Translations under genes and position numbers: made by a program
Source of the DNA: Selaginella moellendorffii
Taxonomy: Eukaryota; Streptophyta; Lycopodiopsida; Selaginellales; Selaginellaceae
NCBI RefSeq assembly: GCF_000143415.4
Contig: NW_003314275.1
Coordinates: 443,577-507,576 of the forward strand
Length of the DNA stretch: 64,000 nucleotides
Direction of reading: 5' to 3'
The notes under the pieces: model-generated
What the model was told of the DNA's origin: nothing
The model's database searches: none
The model's input: only the letters and a program-made list of their open reading frames with translations
Part shown: one piece after another, positions 44,413 to 55,530 of the stretch
How the letters are laid out: each line of letters starts with the position of its first letter
How positions within the stretch are numbered: the stretch's first letter is position 1

Positions 44413-46079
44413 TGCGACCACGGTGGATCGCACTAGCTCTAGATGCATGAGAACCCTCCAAAGAGTGTAGAGTGTACCTCTGCTACTGATGCCAAGTGCT
44501 GGTAGCTGCGTGAAATAGTAGAAACTCTAGAAAACAAAGTGGAAAAGAAAGAAAAGAGGTAGGTGTGAAGTTTGGAGATAGGGAGGAAAACCCGGTGGGA
44601 AACCCTGTAATCAAACTAGACCCTAAAGTTGAAGAAAAGTGTAGAAAAAGTGTAAAAAGAGGAGGAAAATAGAGGAAAAAGAGTGAGCACCCAAAGAACT
44701 TAACCTGTACTTGGATTTCGGCTCAAGAAAGTGTAATATGCAAATGCAGCCTCTTGATGACTTCCGATATGCTCCAAGGATTGGCTGAAATAGAGAAAGA
44801 AAGAGGGGTAGAAGAGGGGATGCATTGCCCAAGGGTGGTAAGTGTGGAAGTGATGAAAGATGGAGTGATATGGTGGAGCGCCGAGATGGTGGTGGCACTC
44901 TGAAAAGGTGGCCATTGATAATAGTTGGCCTGTAGAGTAAGTGCTAACCACTCGGAGTAGCCGGTAACTAGTAACTGGTAACCACCTGCTCTCGCTCCTA
45001 CTCCTGCGCCTGCTCCAGCACCGATATGGTGGAGTGATATGGTGGAGTGCCAAGATGGCGGTGGCACTCTGAGAAGGTGGCCGTCTCTGAAACAAGAGTA
45101 ACTGAAGAAGGCAACAACTAAAAAAGACAGCGTGGTCGCTGGGTTGCCGGTAAAGGGAGGTGGCATGTGTCCACTGAGTGTTGGAGTAGAAGAAAGTGGC
45201 TTTGGCTTCTATGGCCTCGCCTAAAGATCCACCTAGATGCCTTGAGTGAACAGGCTCACCCGATTGGAAGAAAGTCGCTCCAGAAAAGCTAGTGTGTCAT
45301 TGGCAAATGGTCGTAAGGACATCTCGGAAACAGCACCTCCAAATGAGGTGGTGTCTTTTGCTTCTGGTGCATGTATGTGCATCTGTGGTATGGTGTAAAT
45401 GTGACCTCAAGCGGAGATGTGAATGATGGTGAAAGAATGAAAGATGCAAGACAGGCATCTAAAGATAAGTGCGGGCAACGCTATTGGAAGTGATTGGTGA
45501 TGGAACTGTGAATATAGATGATATGGAATGAGTGAGGGGAATGTGTGGGGTGTAGTAATGGTAAGGGAAGGGCTAAAGAACCTAGAACATAGACCAAGCC
45601 AAGTGAGGAACCTCCATACAAATGGCAATATAGCTTGAGTGCGAAATCCAAGGCATGGGCCATGGTCCAATGGAGAAACACCCTCTAAAAGTAAGAAAAG
45701 TAGCCATGAAAGTAAAGTGAAAGAAAGGAAGAAAAAGAAAAAGAAAAGAAGAAGAACACCTCACCGAATGAAGCATTTGATATGAGAGTGGTTGTGAGCG
45801 TGTGGGAGCTCATGTGTATCAACATCAACTAGCACATATGCTCCACCTCCGGTGTGTCACTGGACAAAGTAGGGGCCGGTCCAGCGAGGGGAGAACTTCG
45901 AAGGTGGCATAAACTCCTTGAGTAGAACTAGATTGCCATCCTCGAATGGTTCAGCAGACTGCTGGTGATCGATGACTGACTTGATCTTCTTCTTGCCTCA
46001 AAGGAGATGTTCAGTCGTGGATTGTCGCTGTTCTTCCAAGGCAAGAACTTCCAAGTCACGTGCATGAAGCTTGTCCCCA
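44413..46079 (-). other. Non-coding 3' region of element B
   Basis: This is the counterpart of 30,640-32,603 in element A, inverted. It has the same GGAGYAGGAGC and TAACTAGT minisatellite DNA and pyrimidine tract. I see no gene. Confidence 0.7.
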
Positions 46080-47760
46080 TCGCTAAGTTGCATTGCTGCT
46101 GCGTATCGAAGTGAAAGTGAGAGTGATGGCACTTGGATCTCCACTAGAAGCACGGATTCTGTCCCATAGACAAGGGAGAATGGGGTTGCAGAGATGGATG
46201 TCTTGAAGGACGTCCGAAAGGCTCACAACGCCGTAACCAAGTGCTCGTGCCAACGCCTTGGGTGATCCTCCATAGCCTTTGAGATGACTGTTTTCAATAT
46301 CTTGTTGCTGGACTTCGCCTGGCCATTGCACTCAGAATAATAGCTGCTGCTCTTCACATGCTTGACCTGCAGCTGTTGGAGGAGATGCTGCATCACCTGT
46401 CCAAGGAAGTTGCTGCCACGATCTGAAACCAAAATAGCAGGAACTCTTAATCGGCAAATGATGTACTCATAGACAAACTTTGTTGTAGACTATTGATCTG
46501 CCTGTCACAAAGGGGTGGCCTCAACCCATTTTGTGAAATAGTCCGTTGCCACGATGATGTAACGCTGTCCTTTTGAGCTCGGTGGGTTGATCAGGCCGAC
46601 GAAGTCAAGTCTTCACTGGAAAAAGGGAGCCGGAGAAGTGATGAGCTGGAAAGGAAGACGTGGAACATACCTCCAGGGGTTGAACCGTTGGCACTGCTCA
46701 CATGCCTTTGCATAGGCCAAGCTGTCCTGGTGAATCCGAGGCCAAAAGTAGACATGGCGCAAGAGGAGTTGTGCTGTGACCCATCCCGAGAAATGCCCCG
46801 CACAAGAGTGGAAAACGCGAAGGAGTGCAGGGACCTCGTGTTCCCTCACACACCGCAACAAAACTTCTTGACAAGTCCTCCTGTAAAGGTGTCTATCGAG
46901 AAGGCAAAACCCCATGCTCGGATCTCCAATGCCTTTTGTTGTACGGGTGAGGAATTTGTTGGGAACTGACCTGAATCCAGGTACACCACAATGTCCTGTA
47001 ATGCTGCTGGGACCACAAAGGAAGTAGCTTCATCAACCAGGAACTCACTCAGATCCATCACACGCTGCCGCCGCATGTGAAAAGTTGGCTGGAACTCTTG
47101 GATGGTCACAATCCAAGATAAAGTACGAGGACTATGAACCAGTTGCTGTAAAAGAAAGGTCAGAACATTAAAATAGATGTGGAAATGGATACAGGCTCCA
47201 GCAAGAAAGTGATGAAATCGCTCCAAGGTATAAACAACAGCCACTGCTTCTTTTTCTGCATCCACGTACTTCTTCTCAGTCTCCTTGAACAAATATGAGG
47301 CATAGTATGTTGCATGTGGTGGCTTGCCAAGTTGTGAACAGTGGCAAAGGCATACTCCAAAAGCCTCTGTACCTGTTGTGATGTAAATGTCGAAAGGAAG
47401 TTGACATTCTAGTGGTTGGAGTACTGGGGCCATGCAGAGTGACTGCTTCAGTGATTCAAAGGCTTGTTGTTGGGACTCACCCTAGAAAAATGGAACATTG
47501 TGTTGTAGTAGAGCCAGTGTCCAGCCATCTCATCCACAATCGCATCGATAAATGGAGTTGGAAAGTGATCTTTCGTAGTTGCCTTGTTCTTGTCTCGAAA
47601 ATATACACAGAGGTGGAGTTTTCCATTTGCCTTGCATGTAGGGACGAGATTGGCCGCCCACTCTGAACTCTCCAAAGGGTAAATAAATCCGGCTGCCAAA
47701 AGTCACTCGATCTCCAACTTCATCTCTAAGTGAGCTGCCGAGCTGAAACACCGCATCTTT
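46080..47760 (-). pseudogene. RT remnant, RNase H and integrase of element B
   Basis: The RT N-terminus (YPLESSEWAANLVPTCKANGK, IDAIVDEMAGHW, to about 47,545) jumps straight to the post-RT sequence corresponding to element A 29,180, so the catalytic RT core is deleted. RNase H (DIYITTGTEAFGVCL..., 47,433) and integrase (HEVPALLRVFHSCAGHFSGW, CEQCQRF, VSDRGSNFLGQ, ECNGQAKSSNK) follow. B cannot move on its own. Confidence 0.85.
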
Positions 47761-47831
47761 TGACGGACTGGTTTGGCTATCTCTGAAAGCACAATATTAT
47801 GCATGATTGTGTCCATGGGAACTCCTAGAAG

Positions 47832-48824
47832 CTAGCTATAGTCCCAAGCAAACACGTCCTTGAAACAGTGGAGGAGATCCAAGAGCTTTGCTGCGTTTGT
47901 TGAAGCAAGTGATGTGGCAATAAAGACCGGGTCCTTGTCATCTCCTAGGAAAACAGCGTGAACCCTAGAGTCTGGAGAAACCTTGGGCTTAGGGGGCTCA
48001 TCTATCTCGGATTCCTCTCTGACCTTGGAAACCAAAGAGCAGGGAGTGCCTTTTGCCTCTTGCATCATGGTGATTGCTTGATGTGATAACCTGTCTGCCC
48101 AAAAGTTTTCTTCACAAGGGGCACTTTGAAAAGTCACCTGAGAGAACTCATCCTTCAGGTTGACCGCCTGCTGCCATAGCTCTTTCAGGTTCTCTTTGCA
48201 GACTTGGTATTCTCCAATAAGTTGGCGTATGATGAGTTGCGCATCTCCAACGAACTTCATGGCACTAATAGCCATCAAGTACTCTGCTTCATTGGCTGAT
48301 GTTGCTAGCGAAGTGATAGAGAGGTCGGCTACTTTGTTCTCCGTGGAATCAATCATCCAAACTCCAATGCCGGCAACCTGGTTTTTGTGGTAGAAAGCAC
48401 CGTGAAAATAAGCTGTAATCATAGGAGTGTCCTCTTCTTTAAATAAAGAAGCTGGGGCCACCACATCCGGCAAGACCATCTCTGGCAAGTCTGGCAAGAA
48501 CATTGCTATTGGATCTGGAGTCTTTGCCTGTTGTTCTCTTTGCTTTTGATGCTTTGAGCGCTCGATGTCCAATGCTAGGACTGTAGCCAAGTACTCTGCA
48601 AGTGAAGGAAGATCCTCCACTGAAGTCCAGTTCAAGTCTGGTGCTGAAGTTTCAGTGTAATACACAGACCTGTACTGGGAGCTCCACGGTATGAAATTTT
48701 GAACTCCAAGAGCTATAACTTGCATGCAGCATGTCCGATTGGCTTGATTCTTTCTACTAGTTCTGTGTCTGGATGTCATCCTCCATCTCCAAGAAATGGC
48801 ATGAAAAAATACTCTTGGAGTCAT
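47832..48824 (-). pseudogene. Extra RNase H-like domain upstream of RT in element B
   Basis: The frame is open for 330 codons. Residues ITAYFHGAFYHKNQVAGIGVWM, SANEAEYLMAISAMKFVGDAQLII and NFWADRLSH match an RNase H fold: the Glu and the later Asp residues are present, while the first Asp (YFDGA) is His. This is separate from the RNase H after RT (47,433-47,130). The arrangement with a second, archaeal-like RNase H is known from some plant Ty3 lineages; placement before RT is unusual to my knowledge. Confidence 0.72.
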
Positions 48825-49259
48825 CAGTTACTGCGATTTTAGTAGGAAGATGCTAGCTGTGTGACACCTCAGATAGTTGTTGAGGAGGATTGAGTTCGGT
48901 TGTGTCCTGCGAAAGATGGGTCTGATCTAGAGTGACTGTGTGATCAAGCTCCATAAGAGAGAGTTGGTCCCATGCAAAAAATGAATTGAGGAGCCCTTCC
49001 TCTATCAAAAAACACTCCGGAAAGTTGGATATGGGAGCCCGTACCTTATAAGCCCCGCCATCAAATAAAGAGGGCGTGTCTAGAGGCTCGGCCTTACTCT
49101 CAAATAAAGAGAGTGAAGGTGAGAGATGTCTCGGGCTATTTGACTCGCCTCCAACCATATCAATCGCATTGCATGAGAAAGCATCCATCATATAGATGGT
49201 CGACTCCAGTGCCAATTCAAGAAAAACCTCTGTGAGCTCAGGAGGAAAGTATGGTGTGG

Positions 49260-51100
49260 AGGCCATCTTAGTTGGAGCCCTGCTGGGCTTCTTGAAAAAG
49301 AGCTCTGCCGTGGTTGTTGAGAAAAGTGGTGCTATGGGTTCCATCGCTAATTTCCATCTTGCCTTTTGCACTGTCAATCGTGCAATGGGCCGTGACTTGC
49401 CATGAGCAGCCAAGAATGATAGGGTCCTTCAATGAAGGTGTTCCAAGACATTGGTAGTCAACCACGAGGAAATTTACCTCAGAAATAACACCCTGCACTG
49501 AGACCTTGACACTACAGCAAATGCCCACTGGAGGAATGGTGTGGTTGGCAAAGGTCTTGAGCACAATGGAGGATCTCTCAGTGATCTATAGCTATGCTGA
49601 TAGGGCAGCTTTGAGAGAGATAATGTTTCTTCCATGTCGACATGACAAGATATGGTAATCCTGGTCCAATCTTCGTCCCGGTGCAGATTGATACTTCCTC
49701 TTGTAAGATGGATGCTTTGATTGAATCCAGTTCATGTGCACCTCTTGAGGAGTCCTCTTGAGAGTGCTCTTTGGTGTTCCTGACCATGCAAACTCCTGTA
49801 AACACTGGCCGAATCTCGGGACAAGACACAACATGTCTCGAAGCGAAAAGGTGACGGGAGTGTCAACCAGCTGTTGAAAAACCGGCTCCAGAACAGAAAT
49901 AGCTGTTGGTGAGATCTCAGGAGGAGAAGAGAGTACTAACTTGAAGGGGAGCTTACAAGCCATCCTCTGTGTCACTGGATCTGGTGCCGACAGAGATTCA
50001 CTCTTAACCGCCGCCGGGGGATTTGTGGCAGGCTAAGCGGGTGTCTTCTTCTTCACTTGGGCTCAAGTGGCTGCGGTTGGTGCTGTTGCCTATAGAGTTC
50101 CTAGGCTACCAAAATCGTGTTGACCGATGAGGCTAGTGCCTTGCCTTTCCTTGACAAAGGGGCTGCCTCAATTGCTTGTTGCTCCAGCTGCTCCTGATAT
50201 GTCTCTGGACCCTGAGATGATGTGGAATTATCACCAAAGGGATGTTGTTGGACACGTTGAGAAGGTGAAGGCTGAAGTAGCTCTGGGTGAAGTTTGAAAT
50301 AGCACTGTGTGTTGTGTATGGTAGTCTCGTAGTGAGTGCACCAACGGGATTTAAATCTGCATTCCCGAGCTGTAGTGGCCTCTTTTCTGGACTCCACCAG
50401 CTCCTAGAGAAATTTGTCATGGTGTGATTGTTGTTGAAGAATGATCTCTTTAGCTGCTGCATCTCATTGGCAAAGTCCTCAAAAGCCGGAGGTGTATGCT
50501 CAATAGCGACGGGCTTTGGTGTGGACGGGCAAACAGTTGCACAAGGTGACTCCGACGAGGTGATCGCTTGGTCGAAATCAACTCTAGCAATCCCCAGGTC
50601 AACAAGAAGCTCTATTTCCAGCTTTATGGCAAATGAAAATGCCTTGCAGCAAGACTTGAATGTCTTCTTAAGACGTTTCTGTTGCAAGTTCCTATGCAGA
50701 CCCACTGTGAATGCCGTGATCCCCTATTGCTCATCTTGGACTACTCTGTGATCCCAACACTACTTCCAGTATGCTCAAAACCGGGTGATGTAGTCAGGAA
50801 CAGACTCGTGAGCACCTTGCCAGAACGAAAAGAGGTCAACAAGTAGCCGATTTGTGGGTTTTCCTTCGACGAAACGTTCTCTGAAAGAAGCAAGTAGTGT
50901 CTAGAAGTCTGTCCGGTCCTTTGGGAGGAGAGAATCTGCCCAAGTTGTTGCTTTTTCTTTGAGAGACTGCAAGAAGTCACGACACATACGATCATCATCA
51001 ATGATCATGTTTGTGGTGCAGTAGTAATCAAAGCGACTAATATGCGATGTTGGAGAGACTGTTCCAAAACCTGAGAAGGTCGGCAGATCACTCACCTTCT
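49260..51100 (-). pseudogene. Gag and protease region of element B
   Basis: The gag-like start LPTFSGFGTVSPTSHISRFDYY and MCRDFLQSLKEKATTWADSL (51,095-50,940) match retrotransposon gag (capsid) sequences. Broken frames follow to 49,600. The protease-like strands VKVSVQGVISEVNFLVVDYQ and IILGCSWQ (49,564-49,400) end the region. No intact frame remains. Confidence 0.7.
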
Positions 51101-52221
51101 ACAGAACATGGAGCTGAGGTCGAGCTAAAGGTGGCTGGGCCATAGCTCGTAGATCTAAGTCATTGGAATCTGCCAAAGATGAAGAAGACTCAGCCCAAGA
51201 AGGTGCAGTGTCGTTTTCTCAAAGTTGCCCAAAATGCCTGTGATGAAGAGAAATAAGGGTGAAAATGGAGATATAAGCCCCAAGCATACATAATCATTGA
51301 TCCGTGGGGTAACCGCCGAAGTAGCCGCTAGAGTAGCCGCTAGAGTAACCGGTAACTAGTAACTGGGGACCTGTAACTTGTAACTGGTAACCCCCCTGCT
51401 CTCACTCCTACTCCTGTGCCTGCTCCAACACCAACTCCTATCCCTGTGCCTGTTCCTACTATTACCTGTTCCTTGAAGATTGCTTCGCTCCCAAGGAACC
51501 CCCAACAAAGTTTAGCCCGAAAGAGAAAAATGAGTCCTCTAGTCTTGATCCTTTTCCATTTTCACTGTTGGTGGGCTTGTTGGAAAGAGCTTAGCCCCGT
51601 CTACCCTCTATCAAAGGAATTAGTGAAGAAGCCACCTCAATATTCCCCAAAATTTACGAAGAGGTAGCCCAGAATGCCAACATTGTGGAAAAACATGTGC
51701 ATGTCCATGATGTAGATCGCTACTGAGGCGCCATTGGTATTTCTGGAAAGCCTAAGACCAGAAGCACCTCTAGAAACAAACGGCATCCAAAACAAAGCCC
51801 GGAGGAGCACAAATTCTTGCTATAAAGATGACCCAATCTAGCCGAAGAAAAAAACCCTTTTGCATGCCGTCAATTCACTCAAATCTAGTGCCAAGAATCA
51901 CCACTACTCATAGATCTAGGCCATATCTACAAATCCAAATGCACTACCTTAAGAAATTGGGCCAAGGATCAAGGCAAGAAAATGAAAACCAAAATGTTCA
52001 TCCAACCGAACCAAGAAATGTTGTATCTCTTCAAATACTACACGGCTTGATGAGTGTCATACCTTGCTAGAAAGAGGAACTCCAGGTCTATCCAACATGC
52101 CCAAAATCAAATAAAACCACCATAAGACGAACAAAGAGTTCCTTCCCAAAGTCTACAACCAAAAGAAAAAGAGAGAAATGACGCTTTAGAAAGTGCTGCG
52201 CGTCATATCGGGTTCACCATT
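51101..52221 (-). other. 5' leader of element B
   Basis: Between the 5' LTR and gag there is about 1.1 kb with a TAACTAGTAACTGG/CCTGCTCC minisatellite at 51,330-51,470 and no visible gene. The primer-binding site lies at its start (52,219 downward). Confidence 0.6.
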
Positions 52222-52395
52222 TGTTGGGGGAAGGAGGGGCACCTCCCCCAACACTCGCTCAAACACAAGAAATTCTTCAATTCTCTTCGCAAAATGCCCC
52301 CCTTTGCCCTTGTGGGCCAAGGAAGATGGGGAATATTCCAAGGACTAGAATATTCCCTCTCTCTCTCTCACTCTCTCGGTGGCCACGCCCTAACA
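52222..52395 (-). repeat. 5' LTR of element B
   Basis: 174 bp, with ends TGTTAGGG and CCCCAACA on the minus strand. The primer-binding site follows after two bases. Confidence 0.88.
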
Positions 52396-52399
52396 GCTG

Positions 52400-52866
52400 T
52401 TGAGACTTATGCGGAGTAGCTACGCCAAGGTTGGTCTAGAGCTACTGAGGCAATGGGCAAAGCTCAGGATAGGTATTTACGTGATAAGGAATAGCATCAT
52501 CAGGATGTATCCTATCAAGTGGGAGATCAAATGTGACTATCTTACCAGAATTTGAACATTAAGGGATCTTTGTCTCGGAAGCTGTTACCGAGATATGTTA
52601 GACTTTATCAGGTGTTGAAACAAATTGGTGATGTATCCTATCTGTTGGATCTGCCTACGGAGATGTCTAATGTTCATAATGTATTTCATGCCAATCTATT
52701 GGCTCCTTACACTATGGATGTTGCACGACACAAGGAGATTCATCCGTCACTAGATGTTGTGGACAGTAAACTAGAATATGAAGTTGAAGCTATCTTGGAT
52801 TCTCGGTTTCAGAGATGGGCTCATGCGAAGGAATATCTAATTAAGTGGAAAGGTTACCCATCTTGA
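52400..52866 (+). pseudogene. Integrase C-terminus and chromodomain of chromovirus C
   Basis: The frame continues from 44,239: ETYAE (TAG 52,417-52,419), AQDRYLRDKE (TAG 52,492-52,494), LPRYVRLYQVLKQIGDVSY, HNVFHANLLAPY. It then gives a chromodomain, LEYEVEAILDSRFQRWAHAK and EYLIKWKGYPS, ending at TGA 52,864. Confidence 0.87.
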
Positions 52867-52869
52867 AAG

Positions 52870-55530
52870 ATACTTATCGGCCAGTCCTTACAGACACTCT
52901 TTCCTTATTGCCATGACGGAAGGAGGTCGGTACAGTTGGATCCCTTTGGTAGCCCCTCTTGTGCTAGTGGAGTTAACTAAGCATTTCGAGTGTACTTAAA
53001 CCAAACAAGCATAAAGATGGAATTTTTACATGCTATTAGCTAAGTATACTTAGCCCAGTAAAGAGTTCTTGTCTTGTTGTGTTTTGCACTGGTTAGTAAC
53101 AAGAACCCTTACGTATTGAGACTAATCCCTCAATATCACTGGATGATAGCTTACCGTATCTGCCAAACACCCTCACTATCATACCTTTTGTGTTAGTCTC
53201 ATTTCGGTCCCAAATGCTAATTATGGAAAGTGTTTAGATTCGCTCATTTGGCATTGTGAAACACAAAATCCCTAGGCCCCAAAGTGGAGCCAAAAAGGCG
53301 CCACATGGTAGTGGCCGAAGCGAAAGCCAAACAAGCGTAACACATTTGGACTAAAAGCTTCGCCTTGAAAGGTCGAGAGCGGGGGTGGAACCCCCAACAA
53401 AGTGCTCGAGGAATGAGCACAAAGCGAGCAATAAGCGAGGCTCTAAAAAGGGACCCAAAAAGACCAACACATGACATGTGGAAGTGTCCGAGATGGAGTC
53501 CGAGATGGACCGAGACGGAGTCCGAGATGGAGTCCAAGATGGAGTCCGAGATAGAGTTCGAGATGGAGTCCGAGATGGACCGAGACGGAGTCCGAGACAG
53601 AGTTCGAGACAGAGTCCGAGATGGAGTCCGAGATGGACCAAGACGGAGTCCGAGATGGAGTCCGAGATGGACCGAGACAGAGTCCGAGATGGAGTCCGAG
53701 ATGGATCCGAGATGGAGTCCAAGATGGAGTCCAAGATGGAGTCTGAGATGGAATCCGAGATGGAGTCCAAGATGGACTCGAGATGGAGTCCGAGGTCGAG
53801 ACCAAGACTGGGACCGAGACCGAGACCGAGATCAGGACCGAGACCGAGGCTGAGGCCGAGACCGAGCCTGAGCCCGAGTCCGAGCCCGAGCCCGAGCCCG
53901 AGTCCGAGTCCGAGTTCGAGTCTGAGAGGGTGAAAGCCCAAAGCATTCGTCTCCCAGACTCTAGGGGGTTTGGTAAGCTCCAAAAGTATAGTAGGGGGAG
54001 GATTGCAGTGGAAGGCCAGTTTGGCCCAGGAAGGCTGTACCCAGTGTTGGGTGATGAGCTGCCCACTGAGAAGTCCAAGACTAAAGTGAACATGGACCGA
54101 CAAGCGGGGTAGCTTGGTGAAGTGTTCAAGAGCCGGCGAGAGATCGACTAGCCGATGCTCTCAGTCCAAGTGTGGGTGGCACTACCTACTTGGATACTAG
54201 GCGTGGCTCAATAGAACCTCGCTCTAAGCCCATGGCTAGAGCACCCAAAGGCAGGAGGTGGGGAGAGTACCCACGAGGCTTGCGTAAGGCCATAGTGTTC
54301 CGAAATGTTGTCCCAAAGGCCCAGACTGTGGAAAGGAAGAGGAGTAGTCCTCTGGTGTAGTGACCAAGGATACAGTCATACGGTGAGGAAGTCCCAGAGG
54401 ACCGTGGGACTTAGTGGTTGGGCCTGTGGGCCTTGATCCAGTGGCAATGTTGGCGAACACGGTCAAGGACAGAAAGGGACTTGGTGGGGACCAGAAAGGA
54501 GATATTGGGGAAGGCTATTCCCTATGTCTGCGAGCATCCTAAGGATGCTAAGGAGTGGATCTGGGATGACCACTCGTGGATGAATGGCCCAGTCTTGGAG
54601 AGACGGGATTGTAATGCAGGTGGTGTTGAACCACCAATGTGACCAAGGTGACTGGGCATGGCCTAGCGTAACAGGTTGGTATGTTAGTGGTGCCTTGGGG
54701 TGTCGGTCATGGGACCAGACACGTGGAGCACTTGGACCAAGTGCAAAGGTTGAGTGGCATGGATGCCATTCTCGGGGCTAGCAAGCCCTAAGTCTTGAGT
54801 GGGACTTATGGAGGTAGTGAATGAGACTCCTCCAAGTGGTCGGAGGTGCAGTTAAGTGACTAAAGTAGAATGGAAAAAATTAATTACTTACAGACATATT
54901 TACGGAATGTAGACATTGGCCTGAATACAATGGTGTTCATCCTATGTCCAAATTCGCATGAGACATTCATCCCATGTCCGAATACATGAGACATTAGTTT
55001 GGCTTCCACTGGGCTATGTCACTCCTTGTTTTGCGTCCGTCTTGGGTCTAAGCCCAAACTCCACGCTGCTCTAGTCGATGGGATATCCTCCTCTTTGTGT
55101 TAGGCCACCGGTATGCCAAAATTGTGCCAGACACCGTCTGACACCATTTTGCATGCATGTGCTAGATACAGGGAGTTGGTGCTCGTGGGATTGAACCTGA
55201 CCCTCTTTTCGTAGCGCAACGGACTTGGAGTTTGGCTCCAAATTCAAGTGCACTACATTGACTCTAATCCAACTTTGTTAAACAGGGCCTTTTATTTTCC
55301 AACAAAACACCAAAAAACTGGATGTAGTTTCATTGGGCATGAAACCAGCAAAGAGCTTTTACCTAGAGGGGCCTACCATGGAAATACTTATGGAGAGGGG
55401 GCTTGCTCGTGAACTGGATCCCAAAGGTTTGCCTAGATGTGTCACCCAGAACCATTTGTCCAGTGGTGTCCACATCCATTCCCAAGTACCTACCTTCCCT
55501 TGCTTCCACAAGAAATGTTAGATTAGTGCT
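52870..55530. repeat. LTR-like and low-complexity DNA right of chromovirus C
   Basis: I see no real gene. 53,480-53,930 is a purine-rich tandem tract. 53,925-54,000 repeats part of 16,420-16,500 from the E LTR region, and 54,170-54,330 looks distantly similar to 16,680-16,860. These make a second, diverged copy of the same LTR family likely. The stretch 54,340-55,530 has no recognisable content. Confidence 0.45.
53480..53930 (+). repeat. Purine-rich tandem tract GAGTCCGAGATG
   Basis: Degenerate 12-base units (GAGTCCGAGATG and variants GACCGAGACG) run for 450 bp and shift to GAGCCCGAG units at the right end. Long ORFs on both strands come only from the repeat. Confidence 0.9.

Larger units (their letters stand above)
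44240..52395 (-). mobile_element. Ty3/Gypsy element 'B' with both LTRs, nested in chromovirus C
   Basis: LTRs lie at 44,240-44,412 and 52,222-52,395. On the minus strand the element starts TGTTAGGGCG and ends CCCAACA. The target duplication is GCTG (44,236-44,239 and 52,396-52,399), possibly GCTGT. Joining the flanks gives the C pol frame (VLVPAVETYAE). A primer site starting TGGTGAACCC lies 2 nt inside the 5' LTR (52,219 downward). Order on the minus strand: gag, protease, an RNase H-like domain, RT remnant, RNase H, integrase, long 3' region. The RT core is deleted at about 47,545. Confidence 0.9.
33300..52866 (+). mobile_element. Ty3/Gypsy chromovirus 'C', twice interrupted, RT-RNase H deleted
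   Basis: Gag and protease (33,300-34,556), then transposon T2, then the RT N-terminus fused to the integrase core (43,580-44,239), then element B, then the integrase end and chromodomain (52,396-52,866). The reading frame is restored over both insertions. About 2 kb of RT and RNase H is missing: LLDKGCIK of RT is followed at once by IAHFIP of integrase (about 43,807). Most stops are TAG or TAA where the family has Gln, so they look like C-to-T changes. Confidence 0.87.

Noticed and set aside
53351-54129. Long ORFs on both strands (Ser/Asp- or Glu/Arg-rich) over the purine tract
   Set aside because: They arise from a degenerate 12-base repeat that lacks stop codons in most frames; the composition is purely repeat-driven.
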